A DNA stretch of 64,000 bases from Hetaerina americana. Lineage: Eukaryota > Arthropoda > Insecta > Odonata > Calopterygidae. The notes under the pieces were generated by a model. The model was not told the origin of the DNA. It worked only from the letters and a program-made list of their open reading frames with translations, and searched no databases. Positions within the stretch are counted from its first letter, which is position 1. Every line of letters starts with the position of its first letter. A program made the translations under genes and the position numbers. Shown one piece after another: positions 37,501 to 50,375 of this stretch. The DNA is taken from NCBI GenBank assembly GCA_022747635.1, contig JAKTNV010000661.1:1-64000 (forward strand), written 5' to 3'.

Positions 37501-40110
37501 AGAAATGAGCATAAAAGATGCCTCAGCGCAAGTTTTAATTTTTGTAAAAGAGCCCAAATTTCAAATAATATTGCGAAAAACAACAATCTTCCATTATAGA
37601 GTGAATGTTTGAGGTGTATAGAAGGCATTTATTTCATTTTTAGAAATTTTAATTTTTCACATTTTTCCATGAAAAGTGCCAATACCCCCCCTTTGGGTTC
37701 TACACGAAAATCACCCTCGACACAAATCAAACAAAAATGTTTCCATGTTGCGTATTGATGTTCATTTTCATCAAATAAACAAAATAAAACCCAGAATAAA
37801 TCATTAAAGACAAGAAATGAGCATAAAAGATGCCTCAGCGCAAGTGTTAATGTTAGTAAAAGATCCCAAATTTCAAAAAATATTGCGAAAAACAACAATC
37901 TTCCATAATAGAGTAAATGTTTGAGGTGTATAGAAGGCATTTATTTCATTTTTAGAAATTTTAATTTTTCACATTTTTCCATGAAAAGTGCCAATTCCCC
38001 CCCCTTTGGGTTCTAGGTGAAAATCTCACTCGACACAAATAACACAAAAATGTTTCCATGGTGTGTATTGTTGTTCATTTTCATCAAATAAACAAAATAA
38101 AACCCAGAATAAATCATTAAAGACAAGAAATGAGCATAAAAGATGCCTCAGCGCAAGTGTTAATGTTAGTAAAAGAGCCCAAATTTCAAAAAATATTGCG
38201 AAAAACAACAATCTTCCATTATAGAGTAAATATTTGAGGTGTATAGAAGGCATTTATTTCATTTTTAGAAATTTTAATTTTTCACATTTTTCCATGAAAA
38301 GTGCCAATACCCCCCCCTTTGGGTTCTACATGAAAATCTCACTCGACACAAATCAAACAGAAATGTTTCCATGGTGTGTATTGTTGTTCATTTTCATCAA
38401 ATAAACAAAATAAAACCCAGAATAAATCATTAAAGACAAGAAATGAGTATAAAAGATGCCTCAGCGCAAGTGTTAATGTTAGTAAAAGAGCCCAAATTTC
38501 AAAAAATATTGCGAAAAACAACAATCTTCCATTATAGAGTGAATGTTTGAGGTGTATAGAAGGCATTTATTTCATTTTTAGAAATTTTAATTTTTCACAT
38601 TTTTCCATGAAAAGTGCCAATACCCCCCCTTTGGGTTCTAGGTGAAAATCTCACTCGACACAAATCAAACAAAAATGTTTCCATGGTGTGTATTGTTGTT
38701 CATTTTCATCAAATAAACAAAATAAAACCCAGAATAAATCATTAAAGAAAAGAAATGAGCATAAAAGATGCCTCAGCGCAAGTGTAAATGTTAGTAAAAG
38801 AGCCCAAATTTAAAAAAATATTGCGAAAAACAACAATCTTCCATTATAGAGTGAATGTTTGAGGTGTATAGAAGGCATTTATTTCATTTTTAGAAATTTT
38901 AATTTTTCACATTTTTCCATGAAAAGTGCCAATACCCCCCCCATTTGGGTTCTAGGTGAAATCTCACTCGACACAATTCAAAGAAAAATTTTTCCATGGT
39001 GTGTATTGTTGTTCATTTTCATCAAATAAACAAAACAAAACCCAGAGTTAATCATTAAAGACAAGAAATGAGCATAAAAGATGCCTCAGCGCAAGTTTTA
39101 ATTTTTGTAAAAGAGCCCAAATTTCAAATAATATTGCGAAAAACAACAATCTTCCATTATAGAGTGAATGTTTGAGGTGTATAGAAGGCATTTATTTCAT
39201 TTTTAGAAATTTTAATTTTTCACATTTTTCCATGAAAAGTGCCAATACCCCCCCTTTGGGTTCTACACGAAAATCACCCTCGACACAAATCAAACAAAAA
39301 TGTTTCCATGTTGCGTATTGATGTTCATTTTCATCAAATAAACAAAATAAAACCCAGAATAAATCATTAAAGACAAGAAATGAGCATAAAAGATGCCTCA
39401 GCGCAAGTGTTAATGTTAGTAAAAGATCCCAAATTTCAAAAAATATTGCGAAAAACAACAATCTTCCATAATAGAGTAAATGTTTGAGGTGTATAGAAGG
39501 CATTTATTTCATTTTTAGAAATTTTAATTTTTCACATTTTTCCATGAAAAGTGCCAATTCCCCCCCCTTTGGGTTCTAGGTGAAAATCTCACTCGACACA
39601 AATAACACAAAAATGTTTCCATGGTGTGTATTGTTGTTCATTTTCATCAAATAAACAAAATAAAACCCAGAATAAATCATTAAAGACAAGAAATAAGCAT
39701 AAAAGATGCCTCAGCGCAAGTGTTAATGTTAGTAAAAGAGCCCAAATTTCAAAAAATATTGCGAAAAACAACAATCTTCCATTATAGAGTAAATATTTGA
39801 GGTGTATAGAAGGCATTTATTTCATTTTTAGAAATTTTAATTTTTCACATTTTTCCATGAAAAGTGCCAATACCCCCCCCTTTGGGTTCTAGGTGAAAAT
39901 CTCACTCGACACAAATCAAACAAAAATGTTTCCATGGTGTGCATTGTTGTTCATTTTCATCAAATAAACAAATTAAAACCCAGAGTTAATCATTAAAGAC
40001 AGGAAATGAGCATAAAAGATGCCTCAGCGCTTAGTAAAAGAGCCCAAATTTCAAAAAATATTGCGAAAAACAACAATCTTCCATTATAGAGTGAATGTTT
40101 GAGGTGTATA
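34504..40110 (+). repeat. First part of superunit 2, 18 monomers
   Basis: Monomer starts: 34504, 34816, 35129, 35442, 35755, 36068, 36370, 36683, 36996, 37308, 37621, 37933, 38246, 38559, 38871, 39184, 39496, 39809. It copies 23.15-27.96 kb. The only differences I noticed over about 4.8 kb are single bases, such as ttttctttttc near 34939, caacacaaat near 36781 and gagtataaaag near 38446. Short-class copies are 36068 and 39809. Confidence 0.88.
36703..39889 (+). repeat. Local 5-monomer (1563-bp) tandem duplication inside superunit 2
   Basis: Starts 36683, 36996, 37308, 37621 and 37933 pair with 38246, 38559, 38871, 39184 and 39496. It corresponds to the 1562-bp duplication of superunit 1 but extends further right, through the aataacacaaaaatg monomer (37933 and 39496), before the class changes near 39889 (ttctacatg against ttctaggtg). 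Confidence 0.83.
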
Positions 40111-43100
40111 GAAGGCATATATTTCATTTTTAGAAATTTTAATTTTTCACATTTCTTCATGAAAAGTGCCAATACCCCCCCCTTTGGGTTCTAGGTGAAA
40201 TTCTCACTCGACACAATTCAAAGAAAAATTTTTCCATGGTGTGTATTGTTGTTCATTTTCATCAAATAAAAAAAACAAAACCCAGAGTTAATCATTAAAG
40301 ACAAGAAATGAGCATAAAAGATGCCTCAGCGCAAGTTTTAATTTTTGTAAAAGAGCCAAAATTTCAAATAATATTGCGAAAAACAACAATCTTCCATTAT
40401 AGAGTGAATGTTTGAGGTGTATAGAAGGCATTTATTTCATTTTCAGAAATTTTAATTTTTCACATTTTTCCATGAAAAGTGCCAATACCCCCCCTTTGGG
40501 TTTTAGGTGAAATTCTCAGTCGACACATATCAAACAAAAATGTTTCCATGGTGTGTATTGTTGTTCATTTTCTTCAAATAAACAAAATAAAACCCAGAGT
40601 TAATCATTAAAGACAGGAAATGAGCATAAAAGATGCCTCAGCGCAAGTGTTAATGTTAGTAAAAGAGCCCAAATTTCAAAAAATATTGCGAAAAACAACA
40701 ATCTTCCATTATAGAGTGAATGTTTGAGGTGTATAGAAGGCATTTATTTCATTTTTAGAAATTTTAATTTTTCACATTTTTCCATGAAAAGTGCCAATAC
40801 CCCCCTCTTTGGGTTCTAGGTGAAATTCTCACTCGACACAATTCAAACAGAAATGTTTCCATGGTGTGTATTGTTGTTCGTTTTCATCAAATAAACAAAA
40901 TAAAACCCAGAATAAATCATTAAAGACAGGAAATGAGCATAAAAGATGCCTAAGCGCAAGTGTTAATGTTAGTCAAAGAGCCCAAATTTCAAAAAATATT
41001 GCGAAAAACAACAATCTTCCATTATAGAGTGAATGTTTGAGGTGTATAGAAGGCATTTATTTCATTTTTAGAAATTTTAATTTTTCACATTTTTCCATGA
41101 AAAGTGCCAATACCCCCCCCCTTTGGGTTCTAGGTGAAATTCTCACTTGACACAAATCAAACAACAATGTTTCCATGGTGTGTATTGTTGTTCATTTTCA
41201 TCAAATAAACAAAATAAAACCCAGAGATAATCATTAATGACAAGAAATGAGCATAAAAGATGCCTCAGCGCAAGTGTTAATGTTAGTAAAAGATCCCAAA
41301 TTTCAAAAAATATTGCGAAAAACAACAATCTTCCATAATAGAGTAAATTTTTGAGGTGTATAGAAGGCATTTATTTCATTTTTAGAAATTTTAATTTTTC
41401 ACATTTTTCCATGAAAAGTGCCAATTCCCCCCCCTTTGGGTTCTAGGTGAAAATCTCACTCGACACAAATCAAACAAAAATGTGCCCATGGTGTTTATTG
41501 TTGTTCATTTTCATCAAATAAACAAAATAAAACCCAGAGTTAATCATTAAGGACAAAAAATGAGCATAAAAGATGCCTCAGCGCAAGTGTTAATGTTAGT
41601 AAAAGAGCCCAAATTTCAAATAATATTGCGAAAAACAACAATCTTCCATTATAGAGTGAATGTTTGAGGTGTAAAGAAGGCATTTATTTCATTTTTAGAA
41701 ATTTTAATTTTTCACATTTCTCCATGAAAAGTGCCAATACCCCTCTCTTTGGGTTCTAAGTTAAATTCTCACTCGACACAAATCAAACAAAAATGTTTCC
41801 ATGGCGTGTATTGTTGTTCATTTTCATCAAATAAACAAAATAAAACCCAGAATAAATCATTAAAGACAGGAAATGAGCATAAAAGATGCCTCAGCGCAAG
41901 TGTTAATGTTAGTAAAAGAGCCAAAATTTCAAAAAATATTGCGAAGAACAGCAATCTTCCATTATAGAGTGAATGTTTGAGGTGTATAGAAGGCATTTAT
42001 TTCATTTTTAGAAATTTTAATTTTTCACATTTTTCCATGAAAAGTACCAATACCCCCCCCTTTGGGTTCTACATGAAAATCTCACTCGACATAAATCAAA
42101 CAAAAATCTTTCCATGGTGTGCATTGTTGTTCATTTTCATCAAATAAACAAATTAAAACCCAGAGTTAATCATTAAAGACAGGAAATGAGCATAAAAGAT
42201 GCCTCAGCGCTTAGTAAAAGAGCCCAAATTTCAAAAAATATTGCGAAAAACAACAATCTTCCATTATAGAGTGAATGTTTGAGGTGTATAGAAGGCATTT
42301 ATTTCATTTTTAGAAATTTTAATTTTTCACATTTCTTCATGAAAAGTGCCAATACCCCCCCCTTTGGGTTCTAGGTGAAATTCTCACTCGACACAATTCA
42401 AAGAAAAATTTTTCCATGGTGTGTATTGTTGTTCATTTTCATCAAATAAAAAAAACAAAACCCAGAGGTAATCATTAAAGACAAGAAATGAGCATAAAAG
42501 ATGCCTCAGCGCAAGTTTTAATTTTTGTAAAAGAGCCCAAATTTCAAATAATATTGCGAAAAACAACAATCTTCCATTATAGAGTGAATGTTTGAGGTGT
42601 ATAGAAGGCATTTATTTCATTTTCAGAAATTTTAATTTTTCACATTTTTCCATGAAAAGTGCCAATACCCCCCCTTTGGGTTCTAGGTGAAATTCTCACT
42701 CGACACATATCAAACAAAAATGTTTCCATGGTGTGTATTGTTGTTCATTTTCTTCAAATAAACAAAATAAAACCCAGAGTTAATCATTAAAGACAGGAAA
42801 TGAGCATAAAAGATGCCTCAGCGCAAGTGTTAATGTTAGTAAAAGAGCCCAAATTTCAAAAAATATTGCGAAAAACAACAATCTTCCATGATAGAGTGAA
42901 TGTTTGAGGTGTATAGAAGGCATATATTTCATTTTTAGAAATTTTAATTTTTCACATTTTTCCATGAAAAGTGCCAATACCCCCCTCTTTGGGTTCTAGG
43001 TGAAATTCTCACTCGACACAATTCAAACAGAAATGTTTCCATGGTGTGTATTGTTGTTCGTTTTCATCAAATAAACAAAATAAAACCCAGAATAAATCAT

Positions 43101-43846
43101 TAAAGACAGGAAATGAGCATAAAAGATGCCTAAGCGCAAGTGTTAATGTTAGTAAAAGAGCCCAAATTTCAAAAAATATTGCGAAAAACAACAATCTTCC
43201 ATTATAGAGTGAATGTTTGAGGTGTATAGAAGGCATTTATTTCATTTTTAGAAATTTTAATTTTTCACATTTTTCCATGAAAAGTGCCCCCCTTTGGGTT
43301 CTAGGTGAAAATCTGACTCGACACAAATCAAACAAAAATGTTTCCATGGTGTGTATTGTTGTTCATTTTCATCAAATAAACAAAATAAAACCCAGAATAA
43401 ATCATTAAAGACAAGAAATGAGCATAAAAGATGCCTCAGCGCAAGTGTTAATGTTAGTAAAAGAGCCCAAATTTCAAAAAATATTGCGAAAAACAACAAT
43501 CTTCCATTATAGAGTGAATGTTTGAGGTGTATAGAAGGCATTTATTTCATTTTTAGAAATTTTAATTTTTCACATTTTTCCATGAAAAGTGCCAATACCC
43601 CCCCCTTTGGGTTCTAGGTGAAAATTTTACTCGACACAAATCAAACAAAAATGTTTCCATGGTGTGTATTGTTGTTCATTTTCATCAAATAAACAAAATA
43701 AAACCCAGAATAAATCATTAAAGAAAAGAAATGAGCATAAAAGATGCCTCAGCGCAAGTGTAAATGTTAGTAAAAGAGCCCAAATTTAAAAAAATATTGC
43801 GAAAAACAACAATCTTCCATTATAGAGTGAATGTTTGAGGTGTATA
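40111..43846 (+). repeat. 12-mer higher-order repeat, complete copy (3736 bp)
   Basis: It matches 28273-32009 member by member at a shift of 11837-11838. Its first three members differ slightly from other copies: gagccaaaatttc in the first, gggttttagg with cagtcgac in the second, and no catatattt in the third. The same features recur at 51304-51927, which ties that segment to this copy specifically. Confidence 0.9.
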
Positions 43847-46800
43847 GAAGGCATTTATTTCATTTTTAGAAATTTTAATTTTTCACATTTCTTCATGAAA
43901 AGTGCCAATACCCCCCCCTTTGGGTTCTAGGTGAAATTCTCACTCGACACAATTCAAAGAAAAATTTTTCCATGGTGTGTATTGTTGTTCATTTTCATCA
44001 AATAAAAAAAACAAAACCCAGAGTTAATCATTAAAGACAAGAAATGAGCATAAAAGATGCCTCAGCGCAAGTTTTAATTTTTGTAAAAGAGCCCAAATTT
44101 CAAATAATATTGCGAAAAACAACAATCTTCCATTATAGAGTGAATGTTTGAGGTGTATAGAAGGCATTTATTTCATTTTCAGAAATTTTAATTTTTCACA
44201 TTTTTCCATGAAAAGTGCCAATACCCCCCCTTTGGGTTCTAGGTGAAATTCTCACTCGACACATATCAAACAAAAATGTTTCCATGGTGTGTATTGTTGT
44301 TCATTTTCTTCAAATAAACAAAATAAAACCCAGAGTTAATCATTAAAGACAGGAAATGAGCATAAAAGATGCCTCAGCGCAAGTGTTAATGTTAGTAAAA
44401 GAGCCCAAATTTCAAAAAATATTGCGAAAAACAACAATCTTCCATGATAGAGTGAATGTTTGAGGTGTATAGAAGGCATATATTTCATTTTTAGAAATTT
44501 TAATTTTTCACATTTTTCCATGAAAAGTGCCAATACCCCCCTCTTTGGGTTCTAGGTGAAATTCTCACTCGACACAATTCAAACAGAAATGTTTCCATGG
44601 TGTGTATTGTTGTTCGTTTTCATCAAATAAACAAAATAAAACCCAGAATAAATCATTAAAGACAGGAAATGAGCATAAAAGATGCCTAAGCGCAAGTGTT
44701 AATGTTAGTCAAAGAGCCCAAATTTCAAAAAATATTGCGAAAAACAACAATCTTCCATTATAGAGTGAATGTTTGAGGTGTATAGAAGGCATTTATTTCA
44801 TTTTTAGAAATTTTAATTTTTCACATTTTTCCATGAAAAGTGCCAATACCCCCCCCCCCTTTGGGTTCTAGGTGAAATTCTCACTTGACACAAATCAAAC
44901 AACAATGTTTCCATGGTGTGTATTGTTGTTCATTTTCATCAAATAAACAAAATAAAACCCAGAGATAATCATTAATGACAAGAAATGAGCATAAAAGATG
45001 CCTCAGCGCAAGTGTTAATGTTAGTAAAAGATCCCAAATTTCAAAAAATATTGCGAAAAACAACAATCTTCCATAATAGAGTAAATTTTTGAGGTGTATA
45101 GAAGGCATTTATTTCATTTTTAGAAATTTTAATTTTTCACATTTTTCCATGAAAAGTGCCAATTCCCCCCCCTTTGGGTTCTAGGTGAAAATCTCACTCG
45201 ACACAAATCAAACAAAAATGTGCCCATGGTGTTTATTGTTGTTCATTTTCATCAAATAAACAAAATAAAACCCAGAGTTAATCATTAAGGACAAAAAATG
45301 AGCATAAAAGATGCCTCAGCGCAAGTGTTAATGTTAGTAAAAGAGCCCAAATTTCAAATAATATTGCGAAAAACAACAATCTTCCATTATAGAGTGAATG
45401 TTTGAGGTGTAAAGAAGGCATTTATTTCATTTTTAGAAATTTTAATTTTTCACATTTCTCCATGAAAAGTGCCAATACCCCTCTCTTTGGGTTCTAAGTT
45501 AAATTCTCACTCGACACAAATCAAACAAAAATGTTTCCATGGCGTGTATTGTTGTTCATTTTCATCAAATAAACAAAATAAAACCCAGAATAAATCATTA
45601 AAGACAGGAAATGAGCATAAAAGATGCCTCAGCGCAAGTGTTAATGTTAGTAAAAGAGCCAAAATTTCAAAAAATATTGCGAAGAACAGCAATCTTCCAT
45701 TATAGAGTGAATGTTTGAGGTGTATAGAAGGCATTTATTTCATTTTTAGAAATTTTAATTTTTCACATTTTTCCATGAAAAGTACCAATACCCCCCCCTT
45801 TGGGTTCTACATGAAAATCTCACTCGACATAAATCAAACAAAAATCTTTCCATGGTGTGCATTGTTGTTCATTTTCATCAAATAAACAAATTAAAACCCA
45901 GAGTTAATCATTAAAGACAGGAAATGAGCATAAAAGATGCCTCAGCGCTTAGTAAAAGAGCCCAAATTTCAAAAAATATTGCGAAAAACAACAATCTTCC
46001 ATTATAGAGTGAATGTTTGAGGTGTATAGAAGGCATTTATTTCATTTTTAGAAATTTTAATTTTTCACATTTCTTCATGAAAAGTGCCAATACCCCCCCC
46101 TTTGGGTTCTAGGTGAAATTCTCACTCGACACAATTCAAAGAAAAATTTTTCCATGGTGTGTATTGTTGTTCATTTTCATCAAATAAAAAAAACAAAACC
46201 CAGAGTTAATCATTAAAGACAAGAAATGAGCATAAAAGATGCCTCAGCGCAAGTTTTAATTTTTGTAAAAGAGCCCAAATTTCAAATAATATTGCGAAAA
46301 ACAACAATCTTCCATTATAGAGTGAATGTTTGAGGTGTATAGAAGGCATTTATTTCATTTTCAGAAATTTTAATTTTTCACATTTTTCCATGAAAAGTGC
46401 CAATACCCCCCCTTTGGGTTCTAGGTGAAATTCTCACTCGACACATATCAAACAAAAATGTTTCCATGGTGTGTATTGTTGTTCATTTTCTTCAAATAAA
46501 CAAAATAAAACCCAGAGTTAATCATTAAAGACAGGAAATGAGCATAAAAGATGCCTCAGCGCAAGTGTTAATGTTAGTAAAAGAGCCCAAATTTCAAAAA
46601 ATATTGCGAAAAACAACAATCTTCCATGATAGAGTGAATGTTTGAGGTGTATAGAAGGCATATATTTCATTTTTAGAAATTTTAATTTTTCACATTTTTC
46701 CATGAAAAGTGCCAATACCCCCCTCTTTGGGTTCTAGGTGAAATTCTCACTCGACACAATTCAAACAGAAATGTTTCCATGGTGTGTATTGTTGTTCGTT

Positions 46801-47271
46801 TTCATCAAATAAACAAAATAAAACCCAGAATAAATCATTAAAGACAGGAAATGAGCATAAAAGATGCCTAAGCGCAAGTGTTAATGTTAGTAAAAGAGCC
46901 CAAATTTCAAAAAATATTGCGAAAAACAACAATCTTCCATTATAGAGTGAATGTTTGAGGTGTATAGAAGGCATTTATTTCATTTTTAGAAATTTTAATT
47001 TTTCACATTTTTCCATGAAAAGTGCCCCCCTTTGGGTTCTAGGTGAAAATCTGACTCGACACAAATCAAACAAAAATGTTTCCATGGTGTGTATTGTTGT
47101 TCATTTTCATCAAATAAACAAAATAAAACCCAGAATAAATCATTAAAGACAAGAAATGAGCATAAAAGATGCCTCAGCGCAAGTGTTAATGTTAGTAAAA
47201 GAGCCCAAATTTCAAAAAATATTGCGAAAAACAACAATCTTCCATTATAGAGTGAATGTTTGAGGTGTATA
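43847..47271 (+). repeat. 12-mer higher-order repeat, copy lacking its last member
   Basis: Members at 43847 to 46967 repeat 40111-43533 at 3736-3738 bp (41049 with 44785, 43229 with 46967). The expected twelfth member (tttactcgac class) is replaced at 47272 by an aataacacaaaaatg monomer that carries tgttttatttc and gaaaggagc, both unique in the window. Confidence 0.88.
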
Positions 47272-47585
47272 GAAGGCATTTATTTCATTTTTAGAAATTT
47301 TAATTTTTCACATTTTTCCATGAAAAGTGCCAATTCCCCCCCCCTTTGGGTTCTAGGTGAAAATCTCACTCGACACAAATAACACAAAAATGTTTCCATG
47401 GTGTGTATTGTTGTTTTATTTCATCAAATAAACAAAATAAAACCCAGAATAAATCATTAAAGACAGGAAAGGAGCATAAAAGATGCCTCAGCGCAAGTGT
47501 TAATGTTAGTCAAAGAGCCCAAATTTCAAAAAATATTGCGAAAAACAACAATCTTCCATTATAGAGTGAATGTTTGAGGTGTATA

Positions 47586-50070
47586 GAAGGCATTTATTTC
47601 ATTTTTAGAAATTTTAATTTTTCACATTTTTCCATGAAAAGTGCCAATACCCCCCCCCTTTGGGTTCTAGGTGAAATTCTCACTTGACACAAATCAAACA
47701 ACAATGTTTCCATGGTGTGTATTGTTGTTCATTTTCATCAAATAAACAAAATAAAACCCAGAGTTAATCATTAATGACAAGAAATGAGCATAAAAGATGC
47801 CTCAGCGCAAGTGTTAATGTTAGTAAAAGATCCCAAATTTCAAAAAATATTGCGAAAAACAACAATCTTCCATAATAGAGTAAATGTTTGAGGTGTATAG
47901 AAGGCATTTATTTCATTTTTAGAAATTTTAATTTTTCACATTTTTCCATGAAAAGTGCCAATTCCCCCCCCTTTGGGTTCTAGGTGAAAATCTCACTCGA
48001 CACAAATCAAACAAAAATGTGCCCATGGTGTTTATTGTTGTTCATTTTCATCAAATAAACAAAATAAAACCCAGAGTTAATCATTAAGGACAAAAAATGA
48101 GCATAAAAGATGCCTCAGCGCAAGTGTTAATGTTAGTAAAAGAGCCCAAATTTCAAATAATATTGCGAAAAACAACAATCTTCCATTATAGAGTGAATGT
48201 TTGAGGTGTAAAGAAGGCATTTATTTCATTTTTAGAAATTTTAATTTTTCACATTTCTCCATGAAAAGTGCCAATACCCCTCTCTTTGGGTTCTAGGTTA
48301 AATTCTCACTCGACACAAATCAAACAAAAATGTTTCCATGGCGTGTATTGTTGTTCATTTTCATCAAATAAACAAAATAAAACCCAGAATAAATCATTAA
48401 AGACAGGAAATGAGCATAAAAGATGCCTCAGCGCAAGTGTTAATGTTAGTAAAAGAGCCAAAATTTCAAAAAATATTGCGAAGAACAGCAATCTTCCATT
48501 ATAGAGTGAATGTTTGAGGTGTATAGAAGGCATTTATTTCATTTTTAGAAATTTTAATTTTTCACATTTTTCCATGAAAAGTACCAATACCCCCCCCTTT
48601 GGGTTCTACATGAAAATCTCACTCGACATAAATCAAACAAAAATCTTTCCATGGTGTGCATTGTTGTTCATTTTCATCAAATAAACTAATTAAAACCCAG
48701 AGTTAATCATTAAAGACAGGAAATGAGCATAAAAGATGCCTCAGCGCTTAGTAAAAGAGCCCAAATTTCAAAAAATATTGCGAAAAACAACAATCTTCCA
48801 TTATAGAGTGAATGTTTGAGGTGTATAGAAGGCATTTATTTCATTTTTAGAAATTTTAATTTTTCACATTTCTTCATGAAAAGTGCCAATACCCCCCCCT
48901 TTGGGTTCTAGGTGAAATTCTCACTCGACACAATTCAAAGAAAAATTTTTCCATGGTGTGTATTGTTGTTCATTTTCATCAAATAAAAAAAACAAAACCC
49001 AGAGTTAATCATTAAAGACAAGAAATGAGCATAAAAGATGCCTCAGCGCAAGTTTTAATTTTTGTAAAAGAGCCCAAATTTCAAATAATATTGCGAAAAA
49101 CAACAATCTTCCATTATAGAGTGAATGTTTGAGGTGTATAGAAGGCATTTATTTCATTTTCAGAAATTTTAATTTTTCACATTTTTCCATGAAAAGTGCC
49201 AATACCCCCCCTTTGGGTTCTAGGTGAAATTCTCACTCGACACATATCAAACAAAAATGTTTCCATGGTGTGTATTGTTGTTCATTTTCTTCAAATAAAC
49301 AAAATAAAACCCAGAGTTAATCATTAAAGACAGGAAATGAGCATAAAAGATGCCTCAGCGCAAGTGTTAATGTTAGTAAAAGAGCCCAAATTTCAAAAAA
49401 TATTGCGAAAAACAACAATCTTCCATGATAGAGTGAATGTTTGAGGTGTATAGAAGGCATATATTTCATTTTTAGAAATTTTAATTTTTCACATTTTTCC
49501 ATGAAAAGTGCCAATACCCCCCTCTTTGGGTTCTAGGTGAAATTCTCACACGACACAATTCAAACAGAAATGTTTCCATGGTGTGTATTGTTGTTCGTTT
49601 TCATCAAATAAACAAAATAAAACCCAGAATAAATCATTAAAGACAGGAAATGAGCATAAAAGATGCCTAAGCGCAAGTGTTAATGTTAGTAAAAGAGCCC
49701 AAATTTCAAAAAATATTGCGAAAAACAACAATCTTCCATTATAGAGTGAATGTTTGAGGTGTATAGAAGGCATTTATTTCATTTTTAGAAATTTTAATTT
49801 TTCACATTTTTCCATGAAAAGTGCCCCCCTTTGGGTTCTAGGTGAAAATCTGACTCGACACAAATCAAACAAAAATGTTTCCATGGTGTGTATTGTTGTT
49901 CATTTTCATCAAATAAACAAAATAAAACCCAGAATAAATCATTAAAGACAAGAAATGAGCATAAAAGATGCCTCAGCGCAAGTGTTAATGTTAGTAAAAG
50001 AGCCCAAATTTCAAAAAATATTGCGAAAAACAACAATCTTCCATTATAGAGTGAATGTTTGAGGTGTATA
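47586..50070 (+). repeat. 12-mer higher-order repeat, partial copy (members 4-11)
   Basis: Starts 47586, 47900, 48213, 48526, 48828, 49141, 49453 and 49766 repeat 44785-46967 at 2799-2801 bp. The first three members of the unit are missing, which shortens the local period from 12 to 9 monomers: a deletion by unequal exchange within the higher-order repeat. Confidence 0.87.
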
Positions 50071-50375
50071 GAAGGCATTTATTTCATTTTTAGAAATTTT
50101 AATTTTTCACATTTTTCCATGAAAAGTGCCCCCCTTTGGGTTCTAGGTGAAAATCTGACTCGACACAAATCAAACAAAAATGTTTCCATGGTGTGTATTG
50201 TTGTTCATTTTCATCAAATAAACAAAATAAAACCCAGAATAAATCATTAAAGACAAGAAATGAGCATAAAAGATGCCTCAGCGCAAGTGTAAATGTTAGT
50301 AAAAGAGCCCAAATTTAAAAAAATATTGCGAAAAACAACAATCTTCCATTATAGAGTGAATGTTTGAGGTGTATA
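49766..50375 (+). repeat. Tandem pair of 305-bp monomers
   Basis: Two 305-bp-class copies stand side by side (49766 and 50071); everywhere else the class is single. Both read aatctgactc. The second switches in its 3' half to agtgtaaatg and tttaaaaaaatattg, the class seen at 38559, so it is both a duplicate and an exchange product. Confidence 0.85.

Larger units (their letters stand above)
34590..46425 (+). repeat. Superunit copy 2 (about 11.84 kb, 38 monomers)
   Basis: It aligns to superunit 1 from its first to its last monomer. The alignment ends near 46425, the place where a next copy would begin if the tandem continued unchanged; instead the array carries on with the 12-mer. That end position is what a single tandem duplication of the whole superunit would produce, or an assembly artefact would imitate. 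Confidence 0.83.
40111..50375 (+). repeat. Second run of the 12-monomer higher-order repeat, 33 monomers
   Basis: Monomer starts: 40111, 40424, 40736, 41049, 41363, 41676, 41989, 42291, 42604, 42916, 43229, 43534, 43847, 44160, 44472, 44785, 45101, 45414, 45727, 46029, 46342, 46654, 46967, 47272, 47586, 47900, 48213, 48526, 48828, 49141, 49453, 49766, 50071. Copies: 40111-43846 (complete), 43847-47271 (11 of 12), 47586-50070 (8 members, restarting at the cacttgac class). The monomer at 47272 is a foreign class (aataacacaaaaatg) that bridges two copies. Short-class copies are 41989, 45727 and 48526. Confidence 0.9.
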
